From Halobacteriovorax sp. (lineage in GTDB: Bacteria; Bdellovibrionota; Bacteriovoracia; Bacteriovoracales; Bacteriovoracaceae), in the NCBI GenBank assembly GCA_024686135.1, contig JAIBDQ010000017.1:1-35393 (forward strand): 35,393 nt of DNA, read 5' to 3'. Below the pieces are notes generated by a model that searched no databases, was not told where the DNA came from, and saw only the letters and a list, made by a program, of their open reading frames with translations. Below, piece by piece: positions 1-7,109 of this stretch. Position 1 is the stretch's first letter. The number at the start of each line of letters is the position of its first letter. The translations under genes and the position numbers were made by a program.

Positions 1-417
1 ATTTTAAGCCTTTTTCCACAAGGAACAATTTACGAAACCTTACTAACACCTGAGGCTAGAGACTCTATTGGTCGTGTCGGCAGAGAAACTGAACCCGTAA
101 AAAAGATGCTTGAGTCGATTGGCTTTAATTACACAAATGAAGTAGACCCTTTTGATGGCGGCCCTCATTACCGAGCGGCATTACAAGATATAAAGCTCGT
201 TAAAAACGCTTTTAAAGGTGAAATAGTACTTTCCCCTACAGATGATGATTCATTTAAGAAGCTCTTACTGAATCTCAACCACAAAGATTTTCCATTTTAT
301 TCCGTTCTTGTTAATGGAAATATTGAAAATGGTAAGATAAGTTTAGACCAAGAATCATATAACAAGATCGAAGCCTTAAACTTAGAAGATAAATCAAGTT
401 ACGGAATTTTATTTTAG
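1..417 (+). CDS. astA: Arginine N-succinyltransferase, C-terminal part (5' end outside window)
   Basis: The reading frame is open from base 1 to the TAG at 415-417, giving 138 residues that cover roughly the last 40% of a protein usually near 340 residues. The visible part has the AstA signatures IGRVGRET near residue 23 and the VDPFDGGP stretch before the C-terminal region. AstA transfers succinyl from succinyl-CoA to the alpha-amino group of arginine, the first step of the arginine succinyltransferase (AST) pathway. astD follows after 8 bases, so the two are almost certainly co-transcribed. The first ATG inside the window (106) is an internal methionine. The family call is by recognition of conserved motifs; the N-terminal half cannot be checked. 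Confidence 0.85.
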   Translation: MLSLFPQGTIYETLLTPEARDSIGRVGRETEPVKKMLESIGFNYTNEVDPFDGGPHYRAALQDIKLVKNAFKGEIVLSPTDDDSFKKLLLNLNHKDFPFYSVLVNGNIENGKISLDQESYNKIEALNLEDKSSYGILF

Positions 418-425
418 GACAACTT

Positions 426-1931
426 ATGAAATTTAAAATGTTAGGTGATTATTATAATGGTGAGTTTCATTCAAACACTGACAGGCAAGACAATATTATA
501 AAAAGAGAATGTCCCGCTAATACAGATGAAATTTTGTATGAAGCCAATATTAGTTATAAAAATATTGGGACTGTTGTTCAAAGTGTGAATGATGGATTCA
601 AAACTTGGCGTAATATTTCAATCGAAGAAAGAATTTCATTTCTTAAAAAATATCAAGATGAAGTTAAAAAAATTAAAGAACAAATGGCTGAAGCCATTAG
701 TCTAGAATCTGGAAAGCCTCTATGGGAGGCCCTTGGAGAAGCAGGCTCGGTAATTGGAAAAGTTGATGTAACGATTAATGATGGCCTACCAAGGATTCAG
801 CAAAAAAGTTATCCCAATATAATGCCTGATACCCAAGGCGAGCTATATCACAAACCCCTTGGCCCCTCGTTGATCATTGGCCCTTTTAATTTTCCATGCC
901 ATTTGGCTAATACTCAAATTTTAAATTCCTTAATTTCTGGAAACAGTGTTATTTTCAAGCCTTCCGAGAAAACAGCTTATAGTGCTCAACTAATGATTGA
1001 GTGCTTTCATAGAGCAGGGTTTCCCAAAGGTGTCGTTAACCTTTACCAAGGCGATGGAGAAGTCGCCCGCAGACTACTTAAAGAAAAATCTCTGAAGGGT
1101 ATCTTTTTCACAGGCTCAAAGGAAGTTGGATTAAAGATTATTGAAAACACCTATAAAGATTTTAGTAAGCTCGTTAGTCTTGAACTAGGTGGAAAGAACC
1201 CCGCGATAATTCATTCCGATACAAACCTTAATCATGCGCTGGCCGAAATGATTAAAGGTTCATTCATGACAACAGGTCAAAGATGTACCTCTACAAGTTT
1301 AATTATACTTCATAGATCGTTAGTTAATGAGTTTACTGAAAAATTTCACCACTATGCTAAAAAGATTATAATTGATCATCCCATAGAGCACGAAGTTGAT
1401 CCCTTCATGGGCCCACTCGTGGACAAGAACTCACTCGACAGCTACCTCCTCTATATGGGAATGGCCAAAAGAGAAGGTATCGAAGAAGTCATGCGAGGGA
1501 AATTAATAGAAAAAAAATACCGTGGATATTATGTAACGCCATCAATTCATGTGGCTAAAAAATTTGATCCCAAAAGTATCTTTCTAACTAGTGAAATTTT
1601 TGGACCCAATGCTACAATCATACCTTACGACGATATCGAAGAAGCAATAGCACTTGCTAATAGTAATGAATACGGACTCGCCTCTTGTGCATTTACAAAA
1701 GATAAAGAACTGTTCAAGAAATGTGCCGCAGAAATAGATTCGGGCTTAATAAACTGGAACCGGTCTACCGCCGGAGCTAGTCCTAAGCTTCCTTTTGGGG
1801 GAGTTAAAAATTCTGGTAATTATAGACCGGCGTCAATTGCAACAATTGATTCTTGTGTTTACCAAATGGCAAGCCTGGAAGTTTCCGATGAGAGTGATGA
1901 TCTTAACAGCATTAAGGGTATAGCCTACTAG
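426..1931 (+). CDS. astD: N-succinylglutamate 5-semialdehyde dehydrogenase
   Basis: This 501-residue protein belongs to the aldehyde dehydrogenase superfamily. It carries the GPFNFPCHLAN cofactor/active-site segment near residue 152, the LELGGKNPA motif near 251 that holds the general-base Glu, and TTGQRCTS near 282 with the catalytic Cys at about 286. It would oxidise N-succinylglutamate semialdehyde to N-succinylglutamate with NAD, the fourth step of the AST pathway. Length matches AstD (about 490). The specific assignment rests on the family look plus its place directly after astA. AGGAC ends a few bases before the ATG and serves as the ribosome site. Its stop overlaps the stop of the opposing gene by 4 bases. 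Confidence 0.9.
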   Translation: MKFKMLGDYYNGEFHSNTDRQDNIIKRECPANTDEILYEANISYKNIGTVVQSVNDGFKTWRNISIEERISFLKKYQDEVKKIKEQMAEAISLESGKPLWEALGEAGSVIGKVDVTINDGLPRIQQKSYPNIMPDTQGELYHKPLGPSLIIGPFNFPCHLANTQILNSLISGNSVIFKPSEKTAYSAQLMIECFHRAGFPKGVVNLYQGDGEVARRLLKEKSLKGIFFTGSKEVGLKIIENTYKDFSKLVSLELGGKNPAIIHSDTNLNHALAEMIKGSFMTTGQRCTSTSLIILHRSLVNEFTEKFHHYAKKIIIDHPIEHEVDPFMGPLVDKNSLDSYLLYMGMAKREGIEEVMRGKLIEKKYRGYYVTPSIHVAKKFDPKSIFLTSEIFGPNATIIPYDDIEEAIALANSNEYGLASCAFTKDKELFKKCAAEIDSGLINWNRSTAGASPKLPFGGVKNSGNYRPASIATIDSCVYQMASLEVSDESDDLNSIKGIAY

Positions 1932-2446
1932 GCCTGCTTTTTATTTACAAGAACCCCAACATTAGAGGAGCTAGAAATATCTTCTTTTTGGTTTTTTTCT
2001 CTTTGTATATCAAAGGAAGCATTTTTTTCATAAAGTGAAAGAACTTCTTTAGATTTGATTTTATTGTAGTTTTCTTTAAATCTTGTTTTTTCACTTATAA
2101 TAAAACTTGAAGTTTCCTGGTTAACTGGACAGTTCTTCGAATAGGCTCTATCCAAAATAGTTATCCTTTTCACATGATCATCAAGGATAGACTTACACTT
2201 CGCTCCACATTCAATGGTGATGGCAAGAGCCTCTCCTGCATCCTCACTTTCATGGGACTCTTCGCTTTCTTCTTTTCTTTTAAAAGGTAGGATCTTTGCG
2301 CCAGATTTTTCATCATCCAAGTCGCTAGTGAGCATCTTAGTCAACGATACTAAGTTTCTCCCTTTTGATGTCGTCGTAAGCTCATTTAACTCGTCCGGAG
2401 TTAGAATTCTGAGCAAGTGACCTAAAAGTAGGTTCTTTCCAACCAT
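1928..2446 (-). CDS. Hypothetical protein, 172 residues
   Basis: I do not recognise this protein. It opens with a short hydrophobic helix-like segment (LLLGHLLRILTPDELNEL), then a charged Ser/Glu-rich linker near residues 60-75, then a Lys/Glu-rich helical C-terminus. Three cysteines sit in the middle (ECGAKC and later NCP). There is no clear signal peptide. I place the start at the ATG at 2446 because GAGG lies 5 bases upstream at 2452-2455; a TTG at 2458 would leave that site inside the gene. It is convergent with astD and divergent from tRNA-Asn. Function unknown. Confidence 0.6.
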   Translation of the reverse strand: MVGKNLLLGHLLRILTPDELNELTTTSKGRNLVSLTKMLTSDLDDEKSGAKILPFKRKEESEESHESEDAGEALAITIECGAKCKSILDDHVKRITILDRAYSKNCPVNQETSSFIISEKTRFKENYNKIKSKEVLSLYEKNASFDIQREKNQKEDISSSSNVGVLVNKKQA

Positions 2447-2551
2447 ATGATACCTCAATGACTTATCGTCACATTAAAATATTACTTGAGCGTTTTAATC
2501 AAACACAAGGAAAATCAACAACTTAGCCTCAAGAAGCATAAATTTGGACGG

Positions 2552-2580
2552 TGGACAAAAAGGCAATTCGAAATTATAAC
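2552..2580 (+). promoter_or_regulatory. Sigma-70-type promoter for tRNA-Asn
   Basis: TGGACA at 2552-2557 and TATAAC at 2575-2580 are separated by exactly 17 bases; each hexamer matches 5 of 6 consensus positions. The predicted start near 2587 lies about 14 bases before the mature tRNA-Asn 5' end. Because the protein gene at 2683 follows with no room for its own promoter, this promoter probably drives both. Confidence 0.7.
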
Positions 2581-2600
2581 ATTATCTAATTTCAATCTGT

Positions 2601-2675
2601 TGGGGTGTGGCGCAGTGGTAGCGCAGAAGACTGTTAATCTTTTGGTCGTGGGTTCGAGTCCCTCCACCCCAGCCA
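2601..2675 (+). tRNA. tRNA-Asn (anticodon GTT), CCA encoded
   Basis: A full cloverleaf can be drawn. The acceptor stem TGGGGTG (2601-2607) pairs fully with CACCCCA (2665-2671). The D stem is GCGC/GCGC. The anticodon stem GAAGA/TCTTT holds the seven-base loop CTGTTAA with anticodon GTT at 2633-2635. The T loop is TTCGAGT. The discriminator is G and CCA is encoded at 2673-2675. The T stem (2648-2652 with 2660-2664) carries one U-U mismatch at the second pair. GTT reads both Asn codons. Confidence 0.95.
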
Positions 2676-2682
2676 CTTTTTC

Positions 2683-3978
2683 ATGTCAGTAAATATTCAT
2701 TCAAACGACTTTCAAAAGAACTCTATTGAGAAAACCAAGGCTCAGCTAAATTCCTATTGGGAAAATTTAGAGATACCTGAAGCCCTTTTAACTAAATTTG
2801 AAGAAAACCAACTCTTTCCAGATAAGCTTCGAAAGATTTTTATTGAAGAACCCTTTTCCCCTTTAAAGGTTTATTTCACACAGCTTTTAATTGATATCAT
2901 TTATATAAATGAGCTGATTTTTGAAGAAATTGAAGAAGAGATTTTTGAGTTCTGGGAACAATCAGATTTTGCTTCGATCTTCTTTTCTCTTCATGAAAAA
3001 AGTATTATTGAAACATCTAAGAAAGTTCTAGAAAAAATTGAAACTCATTTTATTAACTATCTATTACTTAATTATACTAACGATCTGCCTGAAGGCTCTG
3101 TCGTTAAAAAGATGCCTGAGATAGGAGACTTTGAAAAAATTCTTTACTTGGATCAAAGTCGTGGACTTAACTTAAATAACCAGAGCTCAGGAACGCTTGA
3201 AAACGAATTCATAAAAATAAACAAGCTTAAATACTGTGAAAAATTACCACAAGAAACCATTCAACTAAAATCATCTTCATTAATAATTAGACCAGGATCA
3301 CAAAAAGGTGAAGATAAAAAAGTCGAGTTTATTGAAAAGATCAAACACTCACTCTTGGTACTTGAATCCATAGCCCCTGATCTGTATGAGCTTTTTGAAA
3401 GATTTACCCATACGATAATTGCTCTAGATGAGCCCAGCATGGTTAGCTATTCATTACAGAACCTTCCTGGATTTTCTTCAATCAATTTACACAATAGGGA
3501 TAGGGTTGACTGCATTGATGATTTAATCCATGAAAATGGTCATCATTATTTAAACTATATTCTAAATTCAAGTGAGTTAATAACAGAGGACCCCGAGAAG
3601 GCCTACTTCTCACCATGGAGAAAGTCTCCTCGCCCACTAAGAGGAATTTACCACGGAGTGTTTACATTCTATTGGGCCTTAAAACTCTTTGGATCACTCA
3701 GTTTAAGCACCAAGATCTCTAAGTTCTACAGCGATATCGAAATAGAAAAAGTAAGGTATCGATTTGTTGAAGAGTATTACATGCTAAGCTTTTGTCAGTT
3801 CTCGTTGAATCTTGCACGTAAAAACCAGCTTATTTCTGACTATGGCTGGGAGCTGATTCAGAATGTCATGAAAGAGGTCGAGAACTTAAAAATAAATGCT
3901 CTCCAAATAGAGAATCAGTTGAGTGATGCTCAAAAAGATAAAATTACTAAATTGAAGGAATCTCTAAAGAATTTATAA
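2683..3978 (+). CDS. Probable aKG-HExxH-type peptide beta-hydroxylase (HEXXH-motif protein)
   Basis: This 431-residue soluble protein has an HExxH motif, HENGH at residues 283-287. About 30 residues later comes the block SPWR-x-x-PRPL-x-G-x-x-HG, with a candidate third metal-ligand His at 324. This combination is what I know from the HEXXH-motif family found with ribosomally made peptides, renamed for alpha-ketoglutarate/iron peptide beta-hydroxylases. The N-terminal 200 residues are acidic, helical and not recognised. No peptide precursor, transporter or cyclase lies nearby, so its substrate is unknown. The ATG begins 8 bases after the tRNA-Asn CCA and has no Shine-Dalgarno sequence. A plain zinc protease is the main alternative. 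The last 32 bases overlap the opposing YgfZ-like gene. Confidence 0.6.
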   Translation: MSVNIHSNDFQKNSIEKTKAQLNSYWENLEIPEALLTKFEENQLFPDKLRKIFIEEPFSPLKVYFTQLLIDIIYINELIFEEIEEEIFEFWEQSDFASIFFSLHEKSIIETSKKVLEKIETHFINYLLLNYTNDLPEGSVVKKMPEIGDFEKILYLDQSRGLNLNNQSSGTLENEFIKINKLKYCEKLPQETIQLKSSSLIIRPGSQKGEDKKVEFIEKIKHSLLVLESIAPDLYELFERFTHTIIALDEPSMVSYSLQNLPGFSSINLHNRDRVDCIDDLIHENGHHYLNYILNSSELITEDPEKAYFSPWRKSPRPLRGIYHGVFTFYWALKLFGSLSLSTKISKFYSDIEIEKVRYRFVEEYYMLSFCQFSLNLARKNQLISDYGWELIQNVMKEVENLKINALQIENQLSDAQKDKITKLKESLKNL

Positions 3979-5440
3979 GCGACTGTGTCTCATTGGCTAA
4001 AACAAAATCCCCTTTATCTCCTGATAGTAATGAAACTTTTTTTAGCAGCTCCAAGGCTTCACTATTGCGGCCTTCCTTTATAAATATCTTAGCCATAAGT
4101 GCCATTGCTTTGTAGTCTTTCTCATTATTGCTAATTAATCGATCTAGATGAATTTTACTTTTATCTAGCTCTCCAAACTCAAAAAAAATCTCTGCCGATC
4201 CTTGGTTAGCCAATTCATCGTCCTCATCTATTTCGAGCACCTGAGTAAACATATCAAGCCTCTTAGACAACTCTTCTTTTTTGTCTGTATTTTGTTTAGC
4301 TGTGTTCTGGAAGCTTTTAACCGTGGCTTTTGATTTTTCATCTTCCGCTTTTTCTATTTGGCCTAGCTTCATATAGAAAAGTGACTTATTTGTATGGGCC
4401 ATAATTGAATTAGAATCAATAATCTCCAGGTGATCCATAATCTCTATGGCCTTATTTAAATTACCTAGCCGACCCTCGAGGGCACCATAGGCTTCAGAGA
4501 TTTCGACGTCTTTTGGGTTAATTTTAAAGGCCAGCGCCATCCACTTTAGTGCTTCGTCGTCGTTGCCACCTGTGAATAACATTACTGCTTTTTCATAATG
4601 ATCTGTTGCTAATTTCTCAATTGACTCAGCTGCAACTGGAAACAACTTAACCTTCGCTTCATATTTTTTACCATTTAATTCAATTGAATATTGCCTATTC
4701 TGAACTCTAAGACTTCTCTTACCCTCAATAGAGATAAAGCTGGACTTATGATTCTTCCAAGAATTTAAGATTTTATACTCTTCTTCGTCTATTAACACAG
4801 ACCCATAATTACCAGGCAGATCTTCTATAACCTCTAGAGCAATAGCTTTTTTACCAGCGCCTCTATTGGCCTCTATCTTTTTTACGGTTTCCTGACCAAC
4901 GTAACAACCTTTATCGTTGGAAACGGCTTCGTCTACTAAGACCGTTTGATTTATTAAAAGTTTTGAATCTTTAAGATGTGAAATATTAGGTAGGCCAAAC
5001 CCTAACTCTAGCTGATGAGAGTTAAACTCAGGAAAGTCATCAGAATCTAAAACAAACTTAATTGAAGAAAGTCTACCAAGGAAGTTAACTATATATTCTC
5101 CACCTAGAAGAACGTCATCTTTAAAACCAATAAGTATTTTTTCATTAGATTTTTTGACTTCGACTTCATCCATGATCACAAACTTCTCAAGGTCGACAAT
5201 AAAGTCTTTTAACAAGTGATCTGGTGAAATAATTTTATATTCATTATTTTTTTGAAATATTAAATATCCAAAAAAAAGAAGCTGTCCAGTTCTTGAAACT
5301 CTAGCGGTCAACTGAGACCCTTTTATTGGAAGTTGACTTAGGTCGCTTGTTAGCTGTCCGCTTAAGAATCGCTTCGAATCTACTCCCGTAATATCGAAAG
5401 TAGACCAAGATTTTAAATTATAATAATGATCGTTTTTCAT
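3947..5440 (-). CDS. YgfZ/GcvT-type folate-binding protein with C-terminal TPR domain
   Basis: The first 270 or so of 497 residues form a YgfZ-like folate-binding domain, shown by the family signature KGCYVGQE at residues 177-184 with its conserved Cys179. YgfZ helps assembly or repair of some Fe-S proteins, using tetrahydrofolate. Residues from about 280 to the end look like four or five tetratricopeptide helical pairs (for example DDEALKWMALAFKINP and NSEALELLKKV), which YgfZ of Escherichia coli lacks. The ATG directly abuts the stop of the upstream A-type carrier gene (TAAATG), so translation is probably coupled. The two genes together make a small Fe-S maturation operon. The role of the TPR tail is unknown. 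Confidence 0.8.
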   Translation of the reverse strand: MKNDHYYNLKSWSTFDITGVDSKRFLSGQLTSDLSQLPIKGSQLTARVSRTGQLLFFGYLIFQKNNEYKIISPDHLLKDFIVDLEKFVIMDEVEVKKSNEKILIGFKDDVLLGGEYIVNFLGRLSSIKFVLDSDDFPEFNSHQLELGFGLPNISHLKDSKLLINQTVLVDEAVSNDKGCYVGQETVKKIEANRGAGKKAIALEVIEDLPGNYGSVLIDEEEYKILNSWKNHKSSFISIEGKRSLRVQNRQYSIELNGKKYEAKVKLFPVAAESIEKLATDHYEKAVMLFTGGNDDEALKWMALAFKINPKDVEISEAYGALEGRLGNLNKAIEIMDHLEIIDSNSIMAHTNKSLFYMKLGQIEKAEDEKSKATVKSFQNTAKQNTDKKEELSKRLDMFTQVLEIDEDDELANQGSAEIFFEFGELDKSKIHLDRLISNNEKDYKAMALMAKIFIKEGRNSEALELLKKVSLLSGDKGDFVLANETQSLINSLEIPSI

Positions 5441-5776
5441 TTAGACCGAAAAGGATTCCCCGCAACCACAGGTATTAGCAGCATTCGGATTTACAAAAAC
5501 AAATCCTTTACCGTTGAGCCCATCTTTAAAGTCTAAAGTGATTCCTTTTAAATAGATGGCTGACTTTAAATCGATAAAGACCTTCACATCTTCAAACTCA
5601 AGGATATGGTCTTTCTCTTTATGGGAATCAAAGTCTATCTTGTAGCTCAGACCACTACACCCGCCGCCTACAACACCCAACCTAAGGCCTACGCCTTCTT
5701 CTCTAGATTCAGCCTCATATATCTTAGCGATCTGTTCAAGTGCTTTTTCTGTGATATCTACTAATTTTTCTTCCAT
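5441..5776 (-). CDS. erpA: A-type iron-sulfur carrier (ErpA/IscA family)
   Basis: This 111-residue protein has the full A-type signature: GGGCSGLSY with Cys40, and the C-terminal CGC pair Cys103 and Cys105 in NTCGCGESF. A-type carriers bind a [2Fe-2S] or [4Fe-4S] cluster and pass it to target apoproteins in the cytoplasm. Length is normal for ErpA, IscA or SufA. I cannot separate these three by sequence alone; ErpA is chosen because no isc or suf operon genes are present. The YgfZ-like gene follows with no gap. It is transcribed divergently from the FHA gene across 134 bases. Confidence 0.85.
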   Translation of the reverse strand: MEEKLVDITEKALEQIAKIYEAESREEGVGLRLGVVGGGCSGLSYKIDFDSHKEKDHILEFEDVKVFIDLKSAIYLKGITLDFKDGLNGKGFVFVNPNAANTCGCGESFSV

Positions 5777-5825
5777 AAATAACTGCCATTTACATGTTAT
5801 AATGCTTTAAATCGTAGTTTAACAT

Positions 5826-5871
5826 AAGTTTACAATAGAAAAATAGGTTTCTACCCTTCTTTTGTAAACTT
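5826..5871. repeat. 10-bp inverted repeat in the erpA/FHA divergent region
   Basis: AAGTTTACAA at 5826-5835 is matched exactly by TTGTAAACTT at 5862-5871, with 26 bases between. The right arm overlaps the -35 element of the FHA promoter. This could be a shared operator for both divergent genes; no regulator is known. Confidence 0.4.
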
Positions 5872-5889
5872 TAGAAGTTAGATTATAAT
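5862..5889 (+). promoter_or_regulatory. Sigma-70-type promoter of the FHA gene
   Basis: TTGTAA at 5862-5867, a 16-base spacer and a perfect TATAAT at 5884-5889. The predicted start near 5896 leaves a short leader with AGGGAG at 5898-5903 before the ATG at 5911. Confidence 0.65.
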
Positions 5890-5910
5890 TAGATTCTAGG
5901 GAGTTAGCTA

Positions 5911-6555
5911 ATGCCTGTTGTTCTAGTTATTGAAAATGGTGATGAAGTCATCAAATCTAAGGTTGGGGCAAATCCTATTCTCCTAGGTAGGTCTAGTAAG
6001 TGTCACCTTAAGCTATCAGACGATCAAATCTCAGGTAAGCACCTAAGCGTATCCATTAACAAAGAGGGTAAAACCTTAGTTAAGGACCTAGAAACCACAA
6101 ATGGTACCTACTTAAATGGCTCGAAGATCATGGAGGCATACCTTTTTTTAGGTGATGAAATTATGATTGGTGAAATCCGAATATTTTTGGATGATTCTGA
6201 AATGGGCCCATCGGAAAAATCAAAACACACAAGAGATGGAGAAAGAACTCAGCACACATTTATAAACCTCAGAGTCGATGATAAGGAAGCTATTAAAAAG
6301 GCGATGAAAAAAACAGCTGATGAACGAAAAAGAAAAATTGAAGAACTTTTAAAAAGTGAGAAAAAAGAAGCGAAAGAGGATGCTAAACCAGGTATGCGTA
6401 CTCGAATTATAAACAAAGCCAAAGAGAAGGTTAGTAAAGAGTCAGTTAAAAAAGGGGTTGGGGAAGTTCGAGATGGTGAGAACTTTGAACTAGAGGAATC
6501 ATCTGGTGAAACCAAAATGTTAAAAATTGATCGACCTAAGAAGGGTAAGAAATAG
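5911..6555 (+). CDS. FHA domain protein with basic C-terminal tail
   Basis: Residues 3-95 form a forkhead-associated domain, a phosphothreonine-peptide binding fold. The conserved residues are present: GRS (26-28), SGKH (41-44) and TNG (63-65). The remaining 120 residues are very rich in Lys and Glu and contain no recognised domain; they are probably a flexible or coiled tail. There is no signal peptide, so the protein is cytoplasmic. No Ser/Thr kinase gene lies in the window, so its partner is unknown. It has its own promoter and a good ribosome site (AGGGAG). The stop lies 2 bases from that of the opposing adenosyltransferase gene. Confidence 0.85.
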   Translation: MPVVLVIENGDEVIKSKVGANPILLGRSSKCHLKLSDDQISGKHLSVSINKEGKTLVKDLETTNGTYLNGSKIMEAYLFLGDEIMIGEIRIFLDDSEMGPSEKSKHTRDGERTQHTFINLRVDDKEAIKKAMKKTADERKRKIEELLKSEKKEAKEDAKPGMRTRIINKAKEKVSKESVKKGVGEVRDGENFELEESSGETKMLKIDRPKKGKK

Positions 6556-6557
6556 AC

Positions 6558-7109
6558 TTAACTATTCCAAATAACTTCATCAACTTTCAAATTTAAATTA
6601 ATCAATCTAGCTAAATAAAACAGATAGTCAGACATGCGGTTTATAAACTTAAGAGAATTCTCTGGGATAAATCCGCCCTCATTCTTAAGAGCAACCATTA
6701 TTCGTTCAACATTCCTCGCTTGAGTTCTACAAAGATGGGCATTAGCCGCTGCAAGACTTCCCCCTGGTAAGATGAAAAACTTTAGTGGTGGTAATTGTTC
6801 GCCAACTGAATCAATTTGCTTTTCAATGGAGTCCACAAACTCTTTTGTGATTTTTTTCAACTTAAAGGTTTCAACTTTGTCCTCTGGGCAAGCGAGTAGA
6901 GCCCCTAAATCGAAAAGTTTATTTTGAACATCCAAGAGCAAGGTTTTATCTGGTCCGTCTTCTAGATATTGTATTAAGATTCCAATCATGGAGTTGAAAT
7001 GATCCACTTCACCATAAGTCTGTAATCTTGAGTCTGATTTACTAACCCTGGCGCCTGATAATAACGAAGTCGTTCCATCGTCACCTGTTTTTGTATAAAT
7101 CTTAACCAT
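6558..7109 (-). CDS. Cob(I)alamin adenosyltransferase, PduO type
   Basis: This 183-residue protein transfers the adenosyl group of ATP to cob(I)alamin to make adenosylcobalamin. It shows the PduO/MMAB family N-terminus YTKTGDDGTTSLLSGARVSK, followed by YGEVDHFNSMIG, where most relatives have DELN or DEAN. The LPGG and AANAHLCRTQARNVER segments near residues 115-135 form the rest of the active site. It overlaps the upstream icmF stop by one base (TAATG). The pair therefore makes both a B12-dependent mutase and the enzyme that supplies its cofactor, in one transcript. Confidence 0.9.
   Translation of the reverse strand: MVKIYTKTGDDGTTSLLSGARVSKSDSRLQTYGEVDHFNSMIGILIQYLEDGPDKTLLLDVQNKLFDLGALLACPEDKVETFKLKKITKEFVDSIEKQIDSVGEQLPPLKFFILPGGSLAAANAHLCRTQARNVERIMVALKNEGGFIPENSLKFINRMSDYLFYLARLINLNLKVDEVIWNS

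Noticed and set aside
2486-2692. Open frame of 68 codons across tRNA-Asn
   Set aside because: It runs straight through the tRNA gene and its promoter and has no protein-like features.
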